Assembly (NCBI GenBank): GCA_020186115.1
Contig: WSYJ01000020.1
Span: forward strand, 62,001-126,000
Origin: Histomonas meleagridis
Taxonomy: Eukaryota > Parabasalia > Tritrichomonadida > Dientamoebidae
Direction: 5' to 3'
DNA length: 64,000 bases
The notes below the pieces were generated by a model. It was not told the DNA's origin. It worked only from the letters and a program-made list of their open reading frames with translations, and made no database searches. Positions 1 through 10,246 of the stretch are shown here, piece by piece (positions within the stretch are counted from its first letter, which is position 1; each line of letters begins with the position of its first letter). A program made the translations under genes and the position numbers.

Positions 1-15
1 TTTCGATTTTACATT

Positions 16-3000
16 TTATTTTGATTTAAGGAATACTGCAGTTTCCTTTGCCTCTTGGTGTAACTTTGGATATTTACTCCGAGTTCTTGCAATTCCAATA
101 CTTATTACTTCATGAATTTTTCTTCTATTTAATATCACGTTATTTCTCCTTGTGCAATGTTCACCGAATTGTCTTGCCGTCTTCATAAAAGCCAAAATTA
201 AATCGTCATCGATATTATCCCTACCAATTTGTAATATGCTTTGAGCCAAATTATCCAATTCCAATAGTTGTGTTCTTTCTTCTTGTAATTGCTCATGAGA
301 TCCATCACCTTCAAAAAGGATTGCATAAAAGTTCTTTGCATAAGCACTATAACAATTAGCGATTGATATATACAATTGATTTGCATATTCTATATCCGAT
401 TCATTTTCAAAGTTTAATACGCTTGAAGCTTTTCTAATTGTCGATAAAAGGTTTTCAAGTTTATGATGATGTTGTTGAAGAATACCAGCAGCTTCAGGTA
501 CATCACGTAAAGCTTCGAACATTGTCGCAATTGTTTGTATAATATATGGATGAATATCTTTTTTAGAAGGGTTATTCATAATTAAATCACATAATGAATT
601 AAATGCATCATCAAAAACTTTCATCATTAACATATTACGATTATATTTTTCGAATAATTCTCTTAACAATATAACACTTGCATTAATAACTCTTTCATTT
701 CGTGAACTTAATCCTTGTTGAATTAATCCTAAACAATGATTAATTTGTTGTTCATTAAGTGCAGGTGGGAAACATTTAACTAATAATGATAATGTCATTA
801 ATCCTTCTTCATAGATAAGACAATTTTGTTTTTGGATTAAACCAAATAGTAATTGGACAGTAGCTTGGAATTGATCTGGTGTAACAGTTGTTTTAATTTT
901 TAATATGAATGAAGTGATTATCGAACAAAGTCCTGCTTGATAAGAATATAAAACACCTTCAGACATAAAACCATTTGCTGATTTCGCTAAAGTTTGAAAT
1001 GTTTGTCCAAATAAGACTGATAACATTGGAATGTTCTCAGATTTCATATTCGATATTAAACCACAAACTCCTTCTGTTATTGATGTGATAGTACTAATTT
1101 TACTACTTTCATCACTACTTTCTGATTTGAGAACAAAATCTAACATACATTGGAACATATTATAAATTTGTTCAAAATATTGTGGTATGATTGATTCATA
1201 TGAATTCTTTTGAGAATATACACCTGATAAATAATATAATATCGTGGAATATCGTCCGATGATTATTAGTTCTTGTGGTGGTGGTAGTATAATGTCTAAT
1301 ATGATTTTAATTGCATGGCGTGGATCAGATGCATTAGTGACTAAATCTGGATAATATTTTAATATTAATGACAGAACAAATAACGCTGTTTCTCTTAAAT
1401 GTGGGGGTTGTTGTGACGAACAACATTCAACAACTTGATCAAGTACACTTGCTAAAAATGGTATAAATGCATTCGGATTTGTCGGACGTTCTAATATCGA
1501 ATATATAAGTAATAATGCTGTATGTAAGTGTACCCAATTTTGTCCATTATTAATTAATTCCTTTGCTCGATTAGTACATAGATTAAATACAATATCTGGC
1601 TCGACTTTATATATGGCTTGTAAAGTAGATGCAACAAACATATGTGGCTTTCGGGTTGTTTCGGTTTCAATCTCGATATCATTAGGATCAATTGAAAGTA
1701 AAATGTTATAAAAGTTTTCGAAATACTCTTGAACAGCTGTTCTTGATAAATGTAACATTTCGCATTTGAATGTTGGGTTTGTTCGATATGAATTTTCAAA
1801 TTTTGCAAGTTCTTTCCAGAAATATATCGAAATGCTTTGATAATTAGGATCGATCATACTCATTCCTTGTGATACATAACCACTTATAATATTCATGAAA
1901 TTAGGTGAAAGAGGATAAAATTTCTTAATAATAAGAAGCATAATTTGATGAAGCGTTTTGAAAAGGTTCAAACTTAAAATAGAAATTGAGGGCTGAATAC
2001 TTTGAAGAATTAGTGGAATCTTTGCTTGAACATTGTCATTAATTAATGAATCTGAAAGATGTAATATTGATAAATAGATTCCATGGCCTGCTGCTTGTCG
2101 AACTTCAGATGTTATAAGTTCTGGCATTTGTTCACTTGGTGTACTAAGTACTTTCAAAGCGCTAGCAAAAAAAATATTATAAATTGGCATGAGCTCATCA
2201 GTTTTAAGTTCTTGTTCGAAATTGGATAAATTAAGAATTTCCGTATAAATTTTGAACGATGTAATTAATGCATGAACGGAATTAACTGTGAGTGTCACAA
2301 CATTATTTGCAATTTGTTGAAGAGTTTCAACCCATTGACCTGCTTCAATACCAAAAATAAATGCAAAGATTTGACATGAAACTTCTTGAATAATTTTATC
2401 ATAATCATTAATTGTGGTGGTAATTAAGTTTTTAAGATTATCAGCAAAACCATTGATAGACCATAGTTGTTTAACAATGAAATCACGACGTTTTGGTGTT
2501 TGTGGATTGAGTAAATAAGATATAAATATTGCACAATATCGTCTTGTATTGATTGGATTATTAACATTTGATAATAAAATACAAAACTTTTGTGCTTCAT
2601 TTGGATTGTTATTAAGGATATCATTGATAATTACGTCGACTTGATCATACTCTTCTTTGTTATTAAGGTCAATAAGTTGCTCGAAAATTTTGTCAAAAAT
2701 TTGTCCTTCATTAGAATTAGTTTCTGGTGTAACTTGTTTAGCTTCTTCTTCTTGTTTCACTTGTAACCAAGCTTCAGGTGTAAGATCAGATTCCATATTT
2801 GGTAATGATAATTGAATTGGTCCATTTGCAACATCAAATTGTACACGTGAAATGGTATTGTTGGTAAGGAATAATGATAATGTCATTAAAGTTGTCCCAT
2901 TTGGTTTCTCATATAATGGTAATGCATTATACATAGAAACTTCATGTGTATATACTAATAAATCATTTAATGTGTTTCCATCAAGTAAATATACTTTGTT

Positions 3001-3738
3001 TCCATTGAAAGAACATGAAATGATAATGCCACTGAAATGTGATGTGACATTGAGTGAATTTCCTCCTCCATCAGAAAATTGGCGCTTCGCTTTTTCGGTA
3101 AGATTTTCATCATAGATACAAAGTTCTTGTTTACCATTCGCTGAATGTGATAAAAGAACACGACGTCCTGAAAGTGAATGAAGAAATCCTAAACTACTTG
3201 TTGGAGATGCTTTGATTTCATGGAATACTTTGTTTCCTCGAACATCCCAAACTTTAATTGTCATGTCAAGATAAAGAGCAAAAAGAAGTGTGCCATCATC
3301 TGACCATGAAATAGAATTTAAAAGATTAGAATGAACAAGATCAATAAGTGGTTTGGTAAGAGATTTGTCAAAGAGTTGGATGTGTCCATTCTTTAAACCA
3401 ACAGCAATAAGGTTTTTTGCTTGTGGATGAAATGAAGCACATTTAATTTCTTCTTTTGTGTCAAATTGTGAAAAAGGTTGAGTGATATCAGCATTAATAC
3501 CACTTTCTGGTATGTTCCAGAATGAAAGAATACCAGATGATGTTCCAATGAATAGAGTTGTTTGTTCAAATGGACTTAATGCAACAGCTGTTATTTTTTT
3601 GCCTGGTGGCTTTACACAAGGTTGTTTAAGGCCGAATTTGCTTGGATTATCATTACGAACAACTATCACATGTTGCTCTTGATTTGCTATTTCTGTTCCT
3701 GGAAAAGCACAGAATGTTTTGTTGATAGTAAAAAGCAA
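16..3738 (-). CDS. WD40 propeller fused to importin-beta-like HEAT solenoid
   Basis: The open frame encodes about 1240 residues. Residues 1-320 look like WD40 blades (for example FWNIPES, IKVWDVRG and SWSDDGTLLFAL) with a coronin/AIP1-like flavour. From about residue 350 to the end the protein is helical repeats resembling importin-beta HEAT repeats, notably a stretch beginning YEEGLMTLSLLVKCF and the NRRKIHEVISIG region near the C-terminus. A propeller joined to a karyopherin-type solenoid is unusual; a role in nuclear transport or as an actin-linked scaffold is only inference. The first codon of this frame is TTG and no in-frame ATG lies between it and the upstream stop near 3811. ATGs at 3785 and 3773 are in another frame and would reach this frame only through a one-base indel near 3740, so the true N-terminus is unsettled. 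The stop is TAA. Confidence 0.75.
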   Translation of the reverse strand: MLFTINKTFCAFPGTEIANQEQHVIVVRNDNPSKFGLKQPCVKPPGKKITAVALSPFEQTTLFIGTSSGILSFWNIPESGINADITQPFSQFDTKEEIKCASFHPQAKNLIAVGLKNGHIQLFDKSLTKPLIDLVHSNLLNSISWSDDGTLLFALYLDMTIKVWDVRGNKVFHEIKASPTSSLGFLHSLSGRRVLLSHSANGKQELCIYDENLTEKAKRQFSDGGGNSLNVTSHFSGIIISCSFNGNKVYLLDGNTLNDLLVYTHEVSMYNALPLYEKPNGTTLMTLSLFLTNNTISRVQFDVANGPIQLSLPNMESDLTPEAWLQVKQEEEAKQVTPETNSNEGQIFDKIFEQLIDLNNKEEYDQVDVIINDILNNNPNEAQKFCILLSNVNNPINTRRYCAIFISYLLNPQTPKRRDFIVKQLWSINGFADNLKNLITTTINDYDKIIQEVSCQIFAFIFGIEAGQWVETLQQIANNVVTLTVNSVHALITSFKIYTEILNLSNFEQELKTDELMPIYNIFFASALKVLSTPSEQMPELITSEVRQAAGHGIYLSILHLSDSLINDNVQAKIPLILQSIQPSISILSLNLFKTLHQIMLLIIKKFYPLSPNFMNIISGYVSQGMSMIDPNYQSISIYFWKELAKFENSYRTNPTFKCEMLHLSRTAVQEYFENFYNILLSIDPNDIEIETETTRKPHMFVASTLQAIYKVEPDIVFNLCTNRAKELINNGQNWVHLHTALLLIYSILERPTNPNAFIPFLASVLDQVVECCSSQQPPHLRETALFVLSLILKYYPDLVTNASDPRHAIKIILDIILPPPQELIIIGRYSTILYYLSGVYSQKNSYESIIPQYFEQIYNMFQCMLDFVLKSESSDESSKISTITSITEGVCGLISNMKSENIPMLSVLFGQTFQTLAKSANGFMSEGVLYSYQAGLCSIITSFILKIKTTVTPDQFQATVQLLFGLIQKQNCLIYEEGLMTLSLLVKCFPPALNEQQINHCLGLIQQGLSSRNERVINASVILLRELFEKYNRNMLMMKVFDDAFNSLCDLIMNNPSKKDIHPYIIQTIATMFEALRDVPEAAGILQQHHHKLENLLSTIRKASSVLNFENESDIEYANQLYISIANCYSAYAKNFYAILFEGDGSHEQLQEERTQLLELDNLAQSILQIGRDNIDDDLILAFMKTARQFGEHCTRRNNVILNRRKIHEVISIGIARTRSKYPKLHQEAKETAVFLKSK

Positions 3739-3800
3739 ATTGTCCTTAAAGATGGTACAACAGGTGCTTTCATGTTTGCATACATTGGTCGTATCTAGAG

Positions 3801-3806
3801 AAATGA
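3801..3806 (-). promoter_or_regulatory. Initiator-like element TCATTT
   Basis: On the minus strand TCATTT lies about 20 nt before the ATG at 3785. It fits the trichomonad initiator (TCA+1 pyrimidine T A/T), which normally sits a few to 20 nt upstream of the start. An exact TAACGATA, like the Myb-recognition element MRE-1 described for a T. vaginalis adhesin gene, occurs at 3849-3856. Confidence 0.4.
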
Positions 3807-3813
3807 GGTTTCA

Positions 3814-4433
3814 CTAAAAAATGACATTACAATTCTTGTCAAAAAATGTAACGATACGTTCAAATTGTCACAAGTGAAGTTGATGAAACCGTAAAAGTGA
3901 TATGACCGGGTGTAAAGTGAAAAAACAATTTGACAAATTTGTAATATTCAATTTTGATAATTAAAATGGTCTTATATTTGAGGTTGCAACTGGCTGTTGG
4001 ATCAATTATCATGGAATTTATTCATTTCCAATAAAAATCTTTCTCAATTTGAATCGTATATTGAATTTATCATAAAAAAGAAATATATAATAAATTTTTA
4101 TGTCAAGACAAAAGAAATCAATGATATTAAAGTTTTAAAAATATATTGTGTGTAATTATTAATCAAAAATAAATACAGCTAATGACACATTAGAATACAG
4201 AATCATTAATTTCTCATATTCATAATATAATAAATGGAGTATAGCCAAAGGGAACAAAAGAATTCAAATTTTAAAGATATTTTATACCAAAATTTTAATA
4301 AAATAATTTGTCTTTCAACACAGATATCAAAAATTATTAATTAGATTTATGTTATTTCTACATGAATCAATTTCTAGATCTAACCAAAGATAACATATTT
4401 TAATACACAAATCTTATAATAAAAATAATTATT

Positions 4434-4470
<37 letters not shown>

Positions 4471-4489
4471 AAATTATTCACAACATTTT
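3814..4489. other. Intergenic, AT-rich, poly(A) tract
   Basis: No credible gene is seen. The stretch separates two minus-strand genes and ends with an uninterrupted run of about 30 A residues (around 4434-4465), a slippage-prone homopolymer just beyond the 3' end of the next gene. Confidence 0.6.
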
Positions 4490-5635
4490 TTAATTATTAT
4501 TCAAACACTTTTGTGCATCATTTTCCAATTCATCAGCAATATGCTTAATTTCCATAATAATTTTACCAATTTCTTCATCCGATGGTTTTATTTCTTGTAA
4601 ATATTGGCACAGTTTAAACTTCTTTTGTTCCAAAGCATCCAAATATGGAAACGAATTATTTTTATCAATCAAATTTTCATTTAAATATGAACATTTTCGT
4701 GTTATTTCACTAATATATCTAGATAATATTTCCAAATCTTTTCTTGTAATTTTGAAGTTTTTAATTTCATCACAAAAAAGTTTTAATTCATTTGAAATTG
4801 TTATTAAATCATTCGGAAGTTTTGTAATGGATAAATTCGATGTTAAAATGTTATTACATTTCTGGACTTTTATTCGTTTGATTTCTTCCTCTTCTTGTGA
4901 TTGGCCTAATTGTAAAGTAATTTCATGAAGTTGTTCTTTTCTATTGTTTACTTCGGCAAAAAGTTTTTGCGCAATTGTATACATTGGAATTATGTTGTCG
5001 AGAATGGAATATTTCTCACATGAAACAAGAAGTTCAAGTGCTTCGTTTGGTATATTTTGGATGTCTTCATCAGTTAGAAATGTTTTCGTAAGATTAGGAA
5101 ATGAAATACAACATTCAAAATAAAAAGTGTATCTTGAAAGATCTGATGTAAACTTGGATTCAGTTGAGTGTTTGACAGAAATTAATATGGTGGGATCAAA
5201 TTGAGAGAGATTTGAACCGCTATAAATTTCTTCAATATGTTGATAAAGATAATTGAGATATTTATTTTCGTTTGGTTTCTGTATTAAACGAAAACATATG
5301 TTTTGTGGTGATAATGGGAGTTGAATTGATGTTTCTGTTAGCTTGATAAGTGATGAAATTTTAAGATGATCTGCAATTTGATGAATATATAAATCATTAA
5401 ATGGTGTTATATTAATTTTCTTTCCATGTAAATAATCGATGACAACAGGGAAACAATTGTACTTATCTTCAATGTTTAAATTAATTTCATTATTTGTTAA
5501 ATCTATCCCTGACAAGGTTTTAAACAAATCTTTGTTTACACTGTACTTTCTCCCGTTGAAATTTATTGTCAAGTCATCTGGTAAGGATGATATAAATTGC
5601 TGTAGTTGTTCAAAAGACAGTTGTTGTTTTTTCAT
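4490..5635 (-). CDS. BTB-like trichomonad family protein
   Basis: The start is the first in-frame ATG at 5635; the frame is open for four more codons upstream from a TTG. The product is 381 residues. The N-terminal 100 residues (PDDLTINFNGRKYSVNKDLF, then FPVVIDYLHGKKI) have the pattern of a degenerate BTB/POZ fold, a layout seen in large paralogous trichomonad families. The remainder is helical with an acidic/lysine coiled-coil segment near residues 240-270 (QEEEEIKRIKVQK). No catalytic motif is visible. It lies head-to-head with the ankyrin gene starting at 5939, leaving about 300 bp of shared upstream DNA. The function is unknown; a protein-interaction role is inferred from the fold only. 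Confidence 0.6.
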   Translation of the reverse strand: MKKQQLSFEQLQQFISSLPDDLTINFNGRKYSVNKDLFKTLSGIDLTNNEINLNIEDKYNCFPVVIDYLHGKKINITPFNDLYIHQIADHLKISSLIKLTETSIQLPLSPQNICFRLIQKPNENKYLNYLYQHIEEIYSGSNLSQFDPTILISVKHSTESKFTSDLSRYTFYFECCISFPNLTKTFLTDEDIQNIPNEALELLVSCEKYSILDNIIPMYTIAQKLFAEVNNRKEQLHEITLQLGQSQEEEEIKRIKVQKCNNILTSNLSITKLPNDLITISNELKLFCDEIKNFKITRKDLEILSRYISEITRKCSYLNENLIDKNNSFPYLDALEQKKFKLCQYLQEIKPSDEEIGKIIMEIKHIADELENDAQKCLNNN

Positions 5636-5938
5636 CAAGAATGCCAAAAATATTTCCTTTGAATTCTTGATTACAATATGAACTTTGAATGAGGTTATTA
5701 CTCATTTTTTCTAAAATTCTTTCTTTCATGATGTATTTATATAAATTTAGATCATTTTCAACTTATACCAATTTCTTATAATAAATTTAGTTAAATAAAT
5801 TTAAGTAAATCCTTAAACAAAGATAGAAATTATTTATACGAACAGACTTGAGAAATGAATGATGAAAATAAAATGTCATTTTGAGCTTATATAAATTGAA
5901 AGATAATATTTTTTCAATTTTTTTACCAAATCATTTTT

Positions 5939-7990
5939 ATGGAAGAAAACCAAAGTAAAGAAAATGAAGTTAATGTCCCTTATACTCAACAATCCCTACC
6001 TCCTTTTGGGCGAATATTAGAAATTCTTGAACAAATAATTTTCGATTTAAAAGAAGATCAAATAAATGAATCAGCTAACAAAATATTCAAATTATTTGAG
6101 TTTAATTTTCCTTGTTCACCTTATGATATTATTAGTCAAATAATTTATTCATCTTTTGTTTCACAAATGAATGATTTTAAACCATATTTTTCTTTGATTA
6201 AAATTATAAATGAAAATAATCATGAAATAATAAATGCATTTTCACAGTTTCTACTTTCTTTAGATTCACAAGAGTCTTTTTTTCTTCTCGAGAAGTTGAT
6301 TGATTATAAATTTATATCACCAAATTTGGTTACAAATAAAATGAAAATATTTTTTGCTCATCACATGTTAGAAGAAGACATAGATCGATTAAAATATAGA
6401 GCATTTAGTGGATATTTCTTTAAAAATATTGAAGAACTCAGAAAAAACAATTGGGAACTTCATAAGAAATTAATTGAAGAAGGAGTTAATACGAATGAAA
6501 TATCGAAAATAATTCGAAATGATGAAATCGAAAAACTTCAAGAAATATCATCACAAACAAAATTTGATTTTAATCAAACTATTGAGCCATCGCTTTATGA
6601 AAGATGTGACTTTATTAATCATGAAAATGTTACATTAATTGATTATGCAGCATTTTTTGGATCAATTAAATGTTTTAAATATTTACTTATGAATGGTTCT
6701 AATATAAAAAACTGTGGAAAATATGCTGTTGTGAGTGGAAATCTTGAAATAATTCATTTGTGTGAACAAAATCATTCTTCATTCGAAGGTTCTTTAGAAG
6801 CAGCAATTGAGTTTCATAGAAATGATATCTTTAAATATTTATGTGAAAATGAAGTTGTTGAACCTTTTGATAATATTTCTAAATTATTTTTGTTTTCAAA
6901 TAAACTTGTTAATGTTAGACTTTTTAATTATGTTCTTAGCCAAAAAAGAACTGACATAAATGTAAGAAATGTAAATTTGTTTTGTTTAAAATTTTTTAAT
7001 AAAATTTGGAAATTATTTTTAATATATAAAACTCCACTTATGTTTGCATCGGAACATGATAATATAGTAATTGCACAATTACTTCTTGAAAAAAAAGGAA
7101 TTGAATTAAATGCTAAAGAATTTTATTTGTTCTTAATGAAATTTAATTTGATTATTTAAAGTTAATATATGTATTTTGATGTTCCATAAAATTTTTTCAA
7201 ATTTATGTAAAATATTTTGGACTGCATTAATGTTTGCATCTGATAATGGACATTATAGAATGGTTAAATTACTTCTTGAGCAAAAAGGAATCGATATTAA
7301 TGCTAAAGATGTACATTTGTTACTTCTTGGATTTATTTTATTAATTCGATATTCAAAAAAATTAATTGGAATTTTATCAAATAATTTTCTACAGCACTTA
7401 TGATAGCTTCTGAAAAAGGTAGAAATGATATTGTTGAATTACTTCTTGAACAAGACGGAATTGATGTTAATGTTAAAAATATTTAATGTTTTTAATTCAT
7501 GTTTTTTTTAAATGTTTTGCTATATTTATATAAGATATAAGGAAATAATTTTAATTACTTGAAACAGCTCTTATGATTGCAATCAATCACAATCGAATTG
7601 AAATTATGAAATTACTTCTTAAACATAAAAAAATTGATGTTAATGCAAAAGAAATTTATTAATTTTATTCAAAGTTTAATTTCTCAATTTATTGCTATTC
7701 TAAAAATATATTTGGTGTTTTTTTATTTTATTTTGGACTGCTCTTATAAAGGCTACTCGATCTAATAAAGTTGAAATGGTGAAACTTCTTCTTGAACATG
7801 ATGGAACTGATATCAATATCAAATCTATGAATATAAAATATTTGATGTTTGTATTGATTGTTTAATTTTTCGAAATAATATTTGAAGTATATTCAATTTA
7901 TTTAAAACAGCATTAATGATTGCATCAGAAAGAGGTTACAATGAAATTGTTAAATTACTGACTAATTATGAAAAATTTAAGAAAAAGTAA
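5939..7990 (+). CDS. DUF3447/ankyrin-repeat protein interrupted by spacers
   Basis: ATG at 5939 follows an initiator-like TCATTTTT directly upstream. Codons 1-344 are continuous and encode the N-terminal helical domain and degenerate ankyrin repeats typical of the trichomonad DUF3447/ankyrin family (NVTLIDYAAFFGSIKCFKYLL, NLEIIHLCEQ). After DINVRN at about 6970 the gene continues as six ankyrin modules (TALMFAS..., VKLLLEQ..., DINAKD) at 7031, 7221, 7391, 7564, 7737 and 7907, with spacers of 60, 100, 80, 83, 83 and 80 nt. The first spacer happens to be open, so a plain reading frame runs on to 7159. The last module ends in KKK and a TAA inside a run of A, like a normal gene end. It is either an intron-containing gene with non-canonical junctions or a pseudogene. 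Scaffold-type binding is the likely role. Confidence 0.6.
7031..7990 (+). repeat. Tandem array: ankyrin module plus AT-rich spacer
   Basis: Module starts at 7031, 7221, 7391, 7564, 7737 and 7907 give unit lengths of 190, 170, 173, 173 and 170 bp. Each module is 30 codons without stop or frameshift, from ACN-GCN (or ACT-CCA) to the AAT-NNN-AAA codons of the NAK motif. The spacers are almost pure A/T with stops in most frames. Module frames differ (2,0,2,1,0,2), so the spacers must be removed or bypassed to make one protein. Confidence 0.8.
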
Positions 7991-8391
7991 AAAAAAATGT
8001 TTACTTACTTTCCCATACATATGTTCCAAATATTTTATATAATATCATTAAATTTTTATTCCCCAATACATTCTTTTGGTTTCAAAAAAAATGTTATATT
8101 TGTCTACATTAAACTAATACATTAAATTTTTTTCTTTTTGATAAGTTTTATAACTTTATTTTTATATTTTATTTGAAAATATTGGAAAAAAATTTTTAAT
8201 TTTTTAAATCAAATCATTTTATGGAAAAAAGAGAAAATTTCAAACCCCGTTCAACAACATCAAACCAATTTAGTAATCGAAGTTTTAATTCACAATGTAA
8301 TATCAAATCTTTCCATGGGTATTAATTGAATATTCATCCAAAGAGACCAATTTAAACAATCTCTCTCTCTCTCTATAAATATATATATATA
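7991..8391. other. AT-rich intergenic with CT and AT microsatellites
   Basis: This is A/T-rich DNA between the ankyrin gene end and the mariner. A short CT repeat followed by an AT repeat (about 8361-8391) abuts the left end of the transposon. The only gene-like signal is the 34-codon frame at 8221. Confidence 0.6.
8221..8325 (+). CDS. 34-codon frame with ankyrin-gene-like start region
   Basis: ATG at 8221 is preceded by AAATCATTTT, nearly the same as the AAATCATTTTT before the ankyrin gene ATG at 5939. The frame encodes a short basic, Ser/Asn-rich peptide beginning MEKRENFKPRSTTSNQF and stops at TAA. It could be a genuine small gene, but the shared start context also fits a duplicated promoter with a truncated gene behind it. 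No domain is recognisable. Confidence 0.3.
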   Translation: MEKRENFKPRSTTSNQFSNRSFNSQCNIKSFHGY

Positions 8392-9606
8392 CAGGGGGGG
8401 CAAAAAGTAATGAGCCCCCACCCTAACTCTAAATAATAAAATTATATAAATAAAACATATATTTTTTATAAGATTAGAAAGTGTATAAAATTTTTGTTTA
8501 TTATGACATTTGAATATATTTGCTATATAATGAGATTTTTTTGTTTAAATATGTCGATAGTCAAGAAAACGTTAAAATGTTACATTTCATGAATCCCTCC
8601 GAAAAGTGGGAACAGCGAATTATCATCAAATATTGCTCTATCTTTGAAGAGAAAGGCTTCAAAGGTTCAAAAATTGTAATTTTTCGTGTATGGACAAGGA
8701 ACGTGCGGAAGACCCCCTTCAAATCTTTTTTATTAATTTTAAATTACCTTCAAAAGTTTCCATATTATTTATGCCAAAAAATAGCACAGTACTTCGACAT
8801 CTCACATCACATTGTGAAAGAAATTCTACAAAGGGATCTGCAGATTAGAAAATATTCAGAGAAGTGAATGCCGTATTAATTGTCAAATGTTGACAAAAAG
8901 TGTTGAGTCGAAAGTGCAAATGGGATCCCATTCTCGAAGAACTTAGTTATGATGCACAAAATAATTATGAACATATATAAAAAAAAGATGAATCGTGGTA
9001 TATATAGTTAAATCAAGTTTAATGTTTGCACAATTCCGAGAAAAAGTAGATTTAAGAATTCATCAGACAATTCCATCGAAGGAAACTTTGATCACAGGTA
9101 CTAATTTGATTGCTATTGAAGACCTGCCAAAAGGAAGAAGGTTCACTCAAGATTATTTTATTGATAATATAAATAACATGATATCCAATGCAAATAGGAG
9201 ATTTCTGTAAAAAAAATTGTCTGAATTGTAGAATTAATCTGGACAATGCAAAATCTCACATTGTATCAAAAGTAACTCAATTTCTGGCCGATAAAGAACT
9301 AATTGAAATCCACACCAACCATATAGTCCAGACATGTGTTCTTGTGATTTCTGGTTTATTGGAAGATCTAAAAAACTCTTAAAGGATGTGGAAATAACGG
9401 ATTCTGAAATGATTGTCGATAAATTAATTGACATATGGAATGGGATCTATTTTGAGGAAAATTAAGTGGTATATAGGGAATGGGAAAAAAGATGTATATG
9501 AATTATTGAACACGAAATGGAGTAATATCCATTACAATAAGCAAAAACAATTTTTATATTATATTCATCAGAATAGGGGTGGGCTCATTATTACTTTTTA
9601 CCCCTC
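8392..9606 (+). mobile_element. Decayed mariner-family element
   Basis: Imperfect terminal inverted repeats are visible: the left end reads CAGGGGGGGCAAAAAGTAAT and the right end is its approximate complement, continuing into TGAGCCC...ACCCTA. Both ends are flanked by TA (8390-8391 and 9607-9608), the mariner target duplication. The length of about 1.2 kb fits a single-gene mariner. The enclosed transposase is heavily mutated, so this is an old insertion. Confidence 0.8.
8578..9535 (+). pseudogene. Mariner transposase remnant
   Basis: Fragments in several frames recall a mariner transposase. There is an N-terminal piece (HFMNPSEKWEQRIIIKYC), an LDNAKSH motif holding the second catalytic Asp near 9240, and, after a frameshift, a YSPDMCSCDFW motif near 9325-9350 holding the third. 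Counting across the frameshift gives about 34 residues between these two Asp residues, the D34D spacing of true mariners. Multiple stops and at least one frameshift exclude activity. Confidence 0.7.
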
Positions 9607-9608
9607 TA

Positions 9609-10246
9609 TATATATTGCAATTTTAATAAGAACATTGGAACGTCTTTGTAAACCATATATAATGGCATTGAAACGAATTAGATATCCAAACAAGAAAAAG
9701 CTATTCATTTTTATATCTGCAGAAACAAAGAAATTATTTATTAATAATTAGGTAATTTTATTAATAATGTGTTTATAAGTATTTCTAATGTGATGAGGCT
9801 TGTTTCAAAATTTAGTTATAACTAAAACAGAAAAAGTATTCATTTTAATAATTTGGAATTTTTTTAAATAATTTAAAATATGTTTTAATTATTTAGAATA
9901 TGTTTTAATAATTAAGGGAGACTTCATTTGCAGTAAAACATGAAATCAAGTTTCACTAAGCATAATATGTTTCAAAATAATTTAACAACATTAGAAAAAA
10001 TGCTCAAACTCCTTAAAACCCTCCTAATACATAAAAGATTGATTTCGTTTTTCTAAAAGTTTTGTTGTGATTCATCAAAAAATGATCGATAGCTTTTTTT
10101 GAATTGTTTATCAGACGACAAAAATTCAGTAAATATCAAATTTCTTCAACTGAGAAACAATCGTTCAAGCTTGAACGGCGAATTTTCCTAAAAAGTGCTT
10201 TTACACTTTTGTTCGTAAAGATTTTAACGTTTTTTAACACGAAAGA
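9609..10246. other. AT-rich intergenic
   Basis: No gene is seen. The segment just before the next gene carries AACGTT at about 10228-10233, less than 20 bp from the ATG. Confidence 0.5.

Noticed and set aside
7121-7220. Ordinary spliceosomal introns as the explanation for the ankyrin spacers
   Set aside because: The spacers do not share GT...AG edges in a consistent position and lack the trichomonad 3' consensus, so a standard intron call cannot be supported.
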